Positions 1-6,437 of a stretch of 6,438 nucleotides of DNA are shown in pieces. The notes below the pieces were generated by a model that saw nothing but the letters and a program-made list of their open reading frames with translations, was not told where the DNA came from and did not search any database. The DNA comes from Opitutaceae bacterium. GTDB lineage: Bacteria; Verrucomicrobiota; Verrucomicrobiia; Opitutales; Opitutaceae. A program made the translations under genes and the position numbers. How positions within the stretch are numbered: position 1 is the first letter of the stretch; every line of letters begins with the position of its first letter. The stretch covers positions 1 through 6,438 of the forward strand of contig JAIRTK010000231.1 in NCBI GenBank assembly GCA_031254955.1, in the 5' to 3' direction.

Positions 1-272
1 CAATGTATGTGATTCCCATCGCATCCCAATCTTTCAAATTCCATGTCATACCTCTCACTTATTCCCCGCGCCGTCTCCACTATTATCCCCTCCACCTCTT
101 TGTCCAACAACGCTCGCCTCTACTTCACTGGAAACACTATGTGATAGTGTATTTGCCACGCACACTGACTCGCTTTTTGCTCCTCATTTGTTCCCATCAT
201 CCCACTCTCTCACTCCGGAGTCCCCGCGGCAAGCCGCTGGAAATTAGTCACAAGGGATTAAAAACAAAGGCT

Positions 273-301
273 CTTCGCGTCTTTGCGCCTTCGCGTGAGA
301 A
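273..301. repeat. Short-period (8-base) repeat, CTTCGCGT/CTTTGCGC type
   Basis: Three 8-base units follow one another: CTTCGCGT (273-280), CTTTGCGC (281-288) and CTTCGCGT (289-296), closed by GAGAA. Read on the other strand it is TTCTCACGCGAAGGCGCAAA and so on, a pattern I know as a very common intergenic repeat in environmental bacteria with large genomes. No function is known to me. Confidence 0.75.
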
Positions 302-310
302 CTATCCGCC

Positions 311-384
311 CTCCAGTCTCCATGTCTTCCGCGTCTTCGTGTCGTCCGTGTCTGCGTGTCTCCGTGTCGACCGGGGTTAAAAAG
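311..384 (-). repeat. 8-9-base tandem array with TTTTTAACC head
   Basis: On the minus strand the sequence opens with CTTTTTAACC (384-375), then CCGGTCG. It then runs through six or seven degenerate units of 8 or 9 bases: ACACGGAG, ACACGCAG, ACACGGACG, ACACGAAG, ACGCGGAAG, ACATGGAG and a decayed ACTGGAG. The unit boundaries fall at plus-strand positions 367, 359, 351, 342, 334, 325 and 317. The same head begins the unrelated 10-base array at 3996-4040. It sits 28 bases beyond the cysH stop. Confidence 0.8.
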
Positions 385-411
385 AGAAAAACCTTAAACG
401 AAGGGGGAGTC

Positions 412-1182
412 CTAAATCTGAAAATCGCCGCCGTTGTTTTCGTGCAGGCCGCACTCGCGTTTCAGTCCGCCGAAGCGGGTGTCCTCCTCGCGCATGCCGG
501 CGAGGAGTTTGCTCGTGCTGTGCCAGTCGCCGATCGAGACATAACCCTGCTCCCAAAGCGGATGATAGGGCAGCCCGTGCCGCGTGAGGTATTGGTGCAC
601 GCGGCGGTTGTCCCAGTCGATGATCGGGTGGATTTTGGTGATTTTGTTCTGGGCTTGCACGACCTTGAGGGATCCGCGCGTGCCGGCTTGCGTCCTGCGC
701 AATCCCGCGAGCCACGCGGTCGCGCCGAGTTCACGCACGGCGCGGTCCATGGGTTCGATTTTGTTGATGACGTTGTAGCGTTTCAATCCCTCGATTCCCT
801 GCTCCCATTGCCTGCCATAAAGCGCCTCTTGCTCGGCGGCGGTCATGCGCGGCGTGTATTTTTTCAGGTTCAAGCCGAGCTTTTCCGCAAGTTCGCGGGC
901 GAAGCGGTAGGTTTCGGGAAACAGGTATCCCGTGTCGATGAAGATGACCGGGATGCCCGGCACGATTCGCGTGACAAGATGCAGCATCACGGCCGCTTGC
1001 ACTCCGAAACTCGTCGTCATGACGAGTCCGTCGCCGAAGGCATCAACCGCCCATCGTATGCGCTCTTCCGCGCTGCTTTGTTCGAGATTGAGGGTGGAAT
1101 GGGTTGCCTGTGCTGACTCCGAAGCGTCCGGAGTCGTAGTCGGGATGCTCATGGTTACAGGCGGTAAACATGGTTGGGACAT
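412..1182 (-). CDS. cysH: Phosphoadenylyl-sulfate (PAPS) reductase
   Basis: Reduces 3'-phosphoadenylyl sulfate to sulfite and PAP in the cytoplasm with thioredoxin as electron donor, a step of assimilatory sulfate reduction. At 256 residues it is close to the E. coli enzyme (244). The modified PP-loop is TTSFG (56-60), followed by [14 protein letters not shown] (81-94), LRRTQAGTR (161-169), [11 protein letters not shown] (189-199) and [14 protein letters not shown] (206-219). The catalytic cysteine lies in the C-terminal ECGLH (Cys244). The only other cysteine is Cys5, so the paired cysteines that hold the [4Fe-4S] cluster of APS reductases are missing. This points to PAPS as substrate. The start is uncertain: Met1 and Met11 (ATG at 1152) are both possible, neither has a visible Shine-Dalgarno sequence, and homology begins only around residue 30. 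No cysD, cysN, cysC or cysI lies in the window. The position before H221 is Trp where E. coli has Thr. Confidence 0.95.
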   Translation of the reverse strand: MSQPCLPPVTMSIPTTTPDASESAQATHSTLNLEQSSAEERIRWAVDAFGDGLVMTTSFGVQAAVMLHLVTRIVPGIPVIFIDTGYLFPETYRFARELAEKLGLNLKKYTPRMTAAEQEALYGRQWEQGIEGLKRYNVINKIEPMDRAVRELGATAWLAGLRRTQAGTRGSLKVVQAQNKITKIHPIIDWDNRRVHQYLTRHGLPYHPLWEQGYVSIGDWHSTSKLLAGMREEDTRFGGLKRECGLHENNGGDFQI

Positions 1183-1389
1183 TAATTAAGTAAAGATAAA
1201 AATGCCGTTTTTATCAACATGTTTGTCATTGTGTTATGCAATACTAGGCCACCGGTGTCTTCTAGGATGGATGAGGAATCCGGGGCGATGTCACTGAGGT
1301 TACGCGGGCTTCATTTTCAAAGAGAGGTGGGGCTGGGTGTAGAGGATAACAGGAAGTGATGTCACCGCCCGGAATCTTGCTTCTTTCTT

Positions 1390-1493
1390 CATTCCTCTTT
1401 CTTTTTCTCTTTCTCTTTCTTCTTGGCAGGCTTTTCGCTTCGCTTGGAAGTCCCTGCTCGCGCCTGACGAAAGAGAAAGAGGCAAGAGGAATG
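1390..1493. repeat. Imperfect inverted repeat with polypyrimidine and polypurine arms
   Basis: The left arm is almost pure pyrimidine from 1390 to about 1422. The right arm, 1470-1493, is almost pure purine. CATTCCTCTT (1390-1399) is the exact reverse complement of AAGAGGAATG (1484-1493), and CTCTTTCTCTTT in the left arm matches AAAGAGAAAGAG in the right arm. The left arm has about three extra bases between these two blocks. The centre (about 1424-1469) is GC-rich and holds TTCGCTTCGCTT. Transcripts of either strand could fold into a long hairpin, and the mirror-like purine/pyrimidine bias could also allow unusual DNA structure. Confidence 0.75.
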
Positions 1494-1568
1494 AGAAATG
1501 GGGAAAGAGGGGATGCGGGGATGAGATACCTTTCTGTTATACCAATTTCCAATGAAAATTACTCTTTT

Positions 1569-1641
1569 GCAGGGGCGTCGCTTGGGACGCCCGGTTTGAT
1601 AACCGTGCACCAGCAACGGGCTTCGCAAGCGAAGCCCCTAC
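1569..1641. repeat. Paired palindromic element (two hairpins in inverted orientation)
   Basis: Two 25-base arms, 1569-1593 and 1617-1641, are reverse complements at 21 of 25 positions, with a 23-base spacer. Each arm is itself a palindrome: GGGCGTC/GACGCCC around a 6-base loop in the left arm, and GGGCTTCGC/GCGAAGCCC around AA in the right arm. This is the layout of REP- or BIME-like elements. It lies in a gap between two genes and has no coding support. Confidence 0.75.
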
Positions 1642-1765
1642 ATAGCTCTGCTTCTAAAGGGTACTGTTCACTGGGAATGGGGATAATATCAGTGCTTAAC
1701 AAAGGAAAACTCCTACCGCTTCTCATTCAAAACGATAATCGTAAGGCGCGGCTTCAGTTAAGATA

Positions 1766-1791
1766 CCCCGCGCGCTTGGCACGGCGCGGGG
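1766..1791 (-). terminator. Possible terminator of the S55-domain gene
   Basis: CCCCGCGC (1766-1773) pairs perfectly with GCGCGGGG (1784-1791) around a 10-base loop, starting five bases beyond the stop codon of the minus-strand gene. Read on the minus strand the stem is followed by TATCTTAACT, which is only weakly T-rich, so intrinsic termination is plausible but not textbook. The position directly behind the stop codon is the best argument for it. Confidence 0.45.
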
Positions 1792-1795
1792 GGCT

Positions 1796-3859
1796 TTATT
1801 CCGTGATCTGGAGCGGTTGGCGGTGGTTGGTGTGGAGGAGGCGTCCGGGCAGGATGTGTTTTTCCCAGAGGGGGACGAGGACGTTGCGTTTTTGGTAGCG
1901 GGCGTCGTCGGCGCGGCGGGCGATGCGTTCCATGCTGCCGGGGTAGTCGAGCGTGGGGCGGGTCTGGTCGATGAAGGCGGTGGCGCGTTCGACCACGGCG
2001 ATGTAAAGGCCGTCGTTGGCCCGCTGGTCGCTCATGAGGTCCAGCCAGGCGTCGAAGGTGCGAATCTGGGCGAGGCGCGCCGTGACGGGGCGTCCGGATT
2101 GGCGGTCGAGTTCGAAGCCGGGAAGCATGACGAGTTCGAGCCGGCGTCCGCTCCAGTCGGCGGGGATGTCGATGGGGATGGTCTCGCGGAGGGCGTCGCC
2201 TTGGAATTCGCGGAGCGTGAGCGTGACGCGCAGCGTGTCGCCGGCGGTCAGCCGGGTGCGGGAGAGTTGGATGTTGTCGATGCTGGCGGCGGGGTTGCGG
2301 GCGAGCGGTTCGATGGTGAAGGCGAGCGACTCGGGGAAGACATCGGCGACGGGGTTGTCGAGGGAGGCGGCGAGGCGCCGGACCAGGCCGCCGATGCCGG
2401 CGGCGAAGCCTTGCGGGCCGGCGTAGAGGGTGTCGGTTTCGAGGCGGCGTTCTCCTGGGTAGGCGATGGTGGTTTTGACGCGGAAGCCTTCGGCGAGGCC
2501 GGTTTCGTTGGAGCCGAGCACGGCTTGGGCGAGGCCGGTGGAGGCGATTCTGGGCGTGAGGCGGTCGTGCCGGATGGTCGAAAAGCGCAGGGTGCGCGCG
2601 GGGGTGCGCACTTCGATGGGGAGCATGGGCGGGATGGGGCCGATTTCGCCGTAGATGGCGGAGAGGCGGTCTTGGCGGATGGTGCCGATGACGGGGCCGG
2701 TGTTGGAGATTTTGACGGAGCTGAGGTTGGAGGGGAGGATGGCGATGATGTCGGCGAGGGCCATGGGCAGCTCGACCGCGCCGAGGGAGAGCATGGGGTG
2801 CCCGAAGGCGAGGATGCGGTTGCCGTCAACGCGCGAGACGCTGCCGGTGCCGGCGAGCGTGATGTCTCCGGTGGCAAGGGCCACGGCGACCGCCGAGCCG
2901 GGGCGGAGGGGGGATGCGGAATGCGGAGTGCGGAGTGCGGGGGGCGGAGTGGGGAAGGGGGATTGGGGATTGCGGATTGCGGAAGGGGGGGCTGCTGCGG
3001 TGGCGGTGCTGCTGGTGGTGGTGGCGGTGGTGGCAGCGGCGTTGACGGTGGTGGTGGTGTTGTTGGCGGCAGCGGTGTCGCCGGTGGCGGTGGTGGCGCT
3101 GGTGGTAGTGTCGTTAGTGGTGGTGGCGTGGCCACCTAGGGTGGTCAGGGAGAGGCCGAGGGCTTGGTAGTCGTCGCGGAAAAGCGAGGCGACTTGCGGG
3201 GAGACTCCGCCGAAGGCGAAGACGGGGTGGAGCGGGGCGAAGGGGGAGGCGATGTCCGATTTGGGGTCTGGGATGTCGCGTTGGCCGGGATGCCGGTGGG
3301 GAGGTCGCTCCGGGGTCTCCGCGAGGGGGCGAGGGGCATTTTCTTGCATGACCAGGGTGGTTCGCAGAGGCCTCGGGGAGGTCTCCTTGCCGGCATCCGG
3401 GTCGGTAGTTGGGTCGAGCTGGCTGACTTCGATGAGGTCGGCGGCGGGCGTGAAGCCGGCGTGGCGCACGGTTTCGAATCGCTGGACTTGGTAGCTGAGC
3501 GCGCCGGCGAATTTACCGTCGATGTAGAGCGGGCTGCCGCTCATGCCGGCGACGGCGCCCATGTTTTGCACGCGCGGGTCGGTGAGGCGGCAGAGGATGA
3601 GCGATTTGCCGGGGCCGAGGGCGTTGCGGACGACGCCGGTGACTTCGACGGTGAAGGGTTCCGGCGTCCCGCCTTGGAAAACCGTCCAGACTTCGCCGGC
3701 CTGGCCGGGTTTCAGGTCGTCGAGCGGAAGGATGGGCGCGTCGGCGGGCGGCTGGGCGGAATGGCTGAAAACCGATGGCGGAAGGCTGAAGAGGAGGAGG
3801 ACGGCAGAAATTTTGATGATGTTTTGGCGCATGTGGAGAATGGCGGGAATGTGGTTCAT
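1796..3859 (-). CDS. Exported S55 (SpoIVB-type) serine peptidase-like protein, halves in reversed order
   Basis: A signal peptide is clear: basic RQNIIK, then the hydrophobic stretch ISAVLLLFSLPPSVFS (residues 17-32). Residues 45-125 match the C-terminal half of the SpoIVB S55 domain: PFTVEV (68-73), LTDPR (92-96) and GMSGSP (105-110), with Ser107 the likely nucleophile and Asp94 a candidate triad member. Residues 319-415 match the N-terminal half: ALATGDITLAGTG, ILAFGHPML (His354), IGTIRQDR and IYGEIG. In SpoIVB the His half comes first, so this looks circularly permuted. Between the halves lie a region with VFAFGGVSPQ (213-221) and a low-complexity segment (245-318). The C-terminal 270 residues appear beta-rich and are not recognised. 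Its substrate is unknown; the cell envelope is the likely location. Met10 (ATG at 3832) gives a more standard signal peptide than Met1, and neither start has a ribosome site. It is a lone gene between repeat-filled gaps. Confidence 0.85.
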   Translation of the reverse strand: MNHIPAILHMRQNIIKISAVLLLFSLPPSVFSHSAQPPADAPILPLDDLKPGQAGEVWTVFQGGTPEPFTVEVTGVVRNALGPGKSLILCRLTDPRVQNMGAVAGMSGSPLYIDGKFAGALSYQVQRFETVRHAGFTPAADLIEVSQLDPTTDPDAGKETSPRPLRTTLVMQENAPRPLAETPERPPHRHPGQRDIPDPKSDIASPFAPLHPVFAFGGVSPQVASLFRDDYQALGLSLTTLGGHATTTNDTTTSATTATGDTAAANNTTTTVNAAATTATTTSSTATAAAPPSAIRNPQSPFPTPPPALRTPHSASPLRPGSAVAVALATGDITLAGTGSVSRVDGNRILAFGHPMLSLGAVELPMALADIIAILPSNLSSVKISNTGPVIGTIRQDRLSAIYGEIGPIPPMLPIEVRTPARTLRFSTIRHDRLTPRIASTGLAQAVLGSNETGLAEGFRVKTTIAYPGERRLETDTLYAGPQGFAAGIGGLVRRLAASLDNPVADVFPESLAFTIEPLARNPAASIDNIQLSRTRLTAGDTLRVTLTLREFQGDALRETIPIDIPADWSGRRLELVMLPGFELDRQSGRPVTARLAQIRTFDAWLDLMSDQRANDGLYIAVVERATAFIDQTRPTLDYPGSMERIARRADDARYQKRNVLVPLWEKHILPGRLLHTNHRQPLQITE
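2911..2990. repeat. 7-base degenerate tandem repeat inside the S55 gene
   Basis: On the plus strand the units GCGGAAT (2916-2922), GCGGAGT (2923-2929), GCGGAGT (2930-2936), GCGGGGG (2937-2943) and GCGGAGT (2944-2950) follow directly. GGATT/GGGG/ATTGCGG variants continue to about 2985. Because the unit is 7 bases long, the reading frame cycles through all three phases and yields the residues SAIRNPQSPFPTPPPALR and onward. I know such GGATTGCGGA strings as intergenic repeats, so an in-frame insertion into the linker is likely. Confidence 0.7.
2990..3127. repeat. Trinucleotide-rich tract encoding a Thr/Ala linker
   Basis: The plus strand is dominated by GGT, GGC and GTT/GTG triplets in frame with the minus-strand gene. 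It encodes residues 245-290, nearly all Thr, Ala, Asn and Ser. It directly adjoins the 7-base array, and together they form a disordered linker of about 75 residues between the two S55 half-domains. Length variation between strains would be expected. Confidence 0.75.
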
Positions 3860-3995
3860 TTTTTTTAAACCAAACGATGGGGCGATTGAAGCAAGGATGT
3901 TTTGAAAAATAAAATTCCAAGGCGATTTTCAACTGGAGGGCGGGTCTCCGCGTCGTTCTTCCGATAATAAAAACAGGGGGCTTTTAAAAAAGTCG

Positions 3996-4040
3996 TTTTT
4001 AACCGCGAATGGATGCGAATGAATGCGAATGGACGTGAAT
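3996..4040 (+). repeat. 10-base tandem array with TTTTTAACC head
   Basis: After TTTTT (3996-4000) come four units exactly ten bases long: AACCGCGAAT, GGATGCGAAT, GAATGCGAAT and GGACGTGAAT (4001-4040), with consensus GGAYGCGAAT. The array then decays into CAGGAGC. The first nine bases, TTTTTAACC, are identical to the head of the 8-9-base array at 375-383 read in reverse. The sequence type is familiar as a dispersed intergenic repeat; no function is known to me. Confidence 0.85.
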
Positions 4041-4106
4041 CAGGAGCAAAGCCAGTTTGATCGGATAACTGAGGTTGCGCGGAGGAGTCCTTTTTGACCA
4101 GCCCAA

Positions 4107-4137
4107 GGCAGGGAGGTCTTTCCGAGGCCTCTCTGCC
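4107..4137. repeat. Inverted repeat, 12-bp stem
   Basis: GGCAGGGAGGTC (4107-4118) pairs with GGCCTCTCTGCC (4126-4137) around a 7-base loop, with ten standard pairs and two G-T pairs. It lies about 190 bases beyond the small secreted gene's stop codon. No T-run follows on either strand. Confidence 0.6.
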
Positions 4138-4321
4138 GGCGTTGCTGCGCCTGCGCTACTCCGGCGCTCAGTCGAATAGGAAGAGGGGTGAAACCTTCGC
4201 GTCTGTGGGCGTTTATTCGCGGTGGAGGGGGGCTGGTCTGGAAAATGGGGTTTTCAAAGTGTTCAATAAATTTTTCAAAACGCCTGCGAGTGAACAAACA
4301 GATTGACATGGAAATGTCCGG

Positions 4322-4843
4322 TCAAGACACCACCATTGATTCTATATTTTTCAATTTCCATTTTCCTTCCACTTTATGATAGACAACGGTGTTTTCGTGG
4401 CAGGCCAGAAGGTGGCGGTAGCTGCATTCCATTACCCTTACTTCGGTGTCGGAAATCCATTCTTTTATCACAATCCACTCAATCCATCCCTCATTCCCCG
4501 TTGTCTTGTCTTTGACCACGCCGTTTTCAAGTTTCGCCTCACTGGCTTTATAATAATAACTTTGATGGGATGACAGGGTTTCATAAACAGCGTCCGGCAT
4601 GTCCTTCCATTCTCCTTTTTCACCCCAGTCCTTTCTCGGCGTGGCGGTGAGATAGTAATTTTCGGCGCGGGTTCTTTTGGGGCGTTGGAGCAAGGCCGCC
4701 ATAATCACTTCGGTTTCTTTGTCGCGGGTGGAGGCGGCCATCACAGGGACGGGGTGCGATTTGACGGCGTCCGTCAGGGAGGCGTCGTATGCGGTAGAGG
4801 CGGTCGGAACGAGCGCGAGCAGGAGTGGCAAGGCGATTTTCAT
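4322..4843 (-). CDS. Small secreted protein of unknown function
   Basis: A 173-residue protein that I do not recognise. It begins MKIALPLLLALVPTASTA, a typical signal peptide with likely cleavage after Ala18, so the mature product of about 155 residues should lie in the periplasm or outside. The mature part is charged and Tyr/Trp-rich. Its end, VYHKVEGKWKLKNIESMVVS, follows the pattern Y-x-K-x-x-GKW-x-hydrophobic ending in Ser that I have seen in small exported proteins; this suggests a beta-sheet end but no function. Two cysteines (140 and 148) could form a disulfide. The frame is open 90 codons further upstream to 5113, but that stretch is made of inverted repeats and the signal peptide fixes the start at 4843. 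No Shine-Dalgarno is visible. The 3' half of the gene appears more AT-rich than its neighbours. Confidence 0.75.
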   Translation of the reverse strand: MKIALPLLLALVPTASTAYDASLTDAVKSHPVPVMAASTRDKETEVIMAALLQRPKRTRAENYYLTATPRKDWGEKGEWKDMPDAVYETLSSHQSYYYKASEAKLENGVVKDKTTGNEGWIEWIVIKEWISDTEVRVMECSYRHLLACHENTVVYHKVEGKWKLKNIESMVVS

Positions 4844-4994
4844 AGTGCACTTTGAGGTTATGCGCTGCCTTTGTCGTAAGGCGGACTGGCGGATTGTCGT
4901 TTTGCTCGAAACTGAGTTTGCTTCAGGGCGGGCTTTCGGCGCGTCAGCAGGTTGGGTTTCGAGCGAAGCGAGAGGCTTGATACGCTTTGCAGTC

Positions 4995-5066
4995 AAAAAG
5001 GTAGGGCGAGGCGTCCCGCTGAGCCGTGGGAACCGCTCGCGGCTCGGCGGGACGCCTCGCCCTGCC
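4995..5066 (-). repeat. 27-base-arm inverted repeat, possible hemL terminator
   Basis: The arms 5000-5026 and 5040-5066 are complementary at 25 of 27 positions, and the two exceptions are G-T pairs, with a 13-base loop. On the minus strand the stem is followed at once by TTTTT (4999-4995), the layout of an intrinsic terminator for hemL, whose stop is about 80 bases upstream. The GGGCGAGGCGTCCC core is of a type I associate with dispersed intergenic hairpin elements in these bacteria. It may therefore be a repeat that also terminates transcription. Confidence 0.75.
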
Positions 5067-5110
5067 TTTAACGGCTTCCATTGTGCGGGTTTCATTCGCA
5101 AAGGGTATGT

Positions 5111-5138
5111 CAACTTGCGTTACGCAAGTTGTGCGTAA
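5111..5138. promoter_or_regulatory. Two overlapping palindromes behind hemL
   Basis: CAACTTGCG (5111-5119) and CGCAAGTTG (5123-5131) form a perfect 9-bp inverted repeat around TTA. TTACGCA (5120-5126) and TGCGTAA (5132-5138) form a perfect 7-bp inverted repeat around AGTTG. The two share bases 5123-5126 in their stems, so only one can form at a time in RNA. The site is six bases beyond the hemL stop codon and about 270 bases upstream of the small secreted gene. It could be an operator for a dimeric regulator, or an RNA structure; no T-run follows. Confidence 0.5.
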
Positions 5139-5144
5139 TTTCGG

Positions 5145-6437
<1,293 letters not shown>

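Larger units (their letters stand above)
1..411. other. Intergenic region downstream of cysH, no gene seen
   Basis: I see no credible gene here. The frames that stay open on the plus strand have no family resemblance and run through repeats. The first 240 bases are pyrimidine-rich on the plus strand. They hold a weak 6-bp hairpin (134-139 with 145-150) and a GCGGC-AA-GCCGC hairpin at 226-237. From about 270 to 384 the sequence is made of short-period repeats, listed separately. On the minus strand the bases just after the cysH stop are T-rich (CTTTTTAACC at 375-384 read in reverse) but no GC-rich stem precedes them, so I do not call a cysH terminator. Confidence 0.75.
1183..1795. other. Intergenic region between the S55 gene and cysH, repeats only
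   Basis: This 613-base gap holds no gene I can support; its open frames are low-complexity and follow the repeats. The part next to cysH (1183-1260) is AT-rich and should hold the cysH promoter. On the minus strand TTGCAT and TTGATA are 18 bases apart (about 1241 to 1212), a weak candidate -35/-10 pair. I see no riboswitch-like fold. The rest holds a 15-base word shared with 4068-4082 (1293-1307), a large purine/pyrimidine inverted repeat (1390-1493), a paired hairpin element (1569-1641) and a GC hairpin next to the S55 stop codon. Confidence 0.7.
3860..4321. other. Intergenic region between the small secreted gene and the S55 gene
   Basis: No gene is supported in these 462 bases. Next to the S55 gene the sequence is AT-rich: the minus strand has TTGAAA and TATTTT 15 bases apart (about 3932 to 3906), a weak promoter candidate overlapping a 7-bp hairpin (3903-3909 with 3927-3933). 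The middle holds the 10-base array at 3996-4040. Beyond it are a 15-base word shared with 1293-1307 (4068-4082) and a 12-bp stem with two G-T pairs (4107-4118 with 4126-4137). That stem has no T-run on either strand, so I do not call it a terminator. Confidence 0.7.
4844..5144. other. Intergenic region behind hemL, repeats and palindromes
   Basis: About 300 bases with no supported gene. It holds a 9-bp inverted repeat GCTCGAAAC/GTTTCGAGC (4904-4912 with 4956-4964), a CGAGCGAAGCGAG word (4960-4972), the large inverted repeat 5000-5066 and the overlapping palindromes at 5111-5138. It should contain the promoter of the small secreted gene, but I cannot identify a convincing one. Confidence 0.7.

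Noticed and set aside
3..380. A 125-codon plus-strand frame at the window start
   Set aside because: Its sequence is low in complexity, its second half is translated 8-base repeats, and it resembles no family.
311..384. A CRISPR-like array
   Set aside because: The units are 8-9 bases and directly adjoining, without unique spacers of 25 bases or more, and no cas gene is present.
283..1116. A 277-codon open frame on the plus strand across cysH
   Set aside because: It starts inside the repeat region and runs antisense to a clearly conserved CysH; its translation has no recognisable motif.
412..1182. APS reductase instead of PAPS reductase
   Set aside because: The paired cysteines for the iron-sulfur cluster are absent; only Cys5 and Cys244 are present.
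1183..1340. A SAM-type or other sulfur-responsive riboswitch in front of cysH
   Set aside because: I looked for conserved stems and a terminator/anti-terminator pair on the minus strand and found only AT-rich sequence without a convincing fold.
1356..1898. A 180-codon plus-strand frame between cysH and the S55 gene
   Set aside because: It is translated from the pyrimidine tract and hairpin elements, and its end runs antisense into the S55 gene.
1817..3139. A 440-codon open frame on the plus strand across the S55 gene
   Set aside because: It is Gly/Val/Glu-rich with no family motifs and mirrors the GC-rich third positions of the real gene, which has a signal peptide and S55 motifs.
4844..5113. 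An N-terminal extension of 90 residues for the small secreted protein, starting at 5113
   Set aside because: The extension is translated from an inverted repeat and other repeats, and it would bury a clear signal peptide that starts at 4843.
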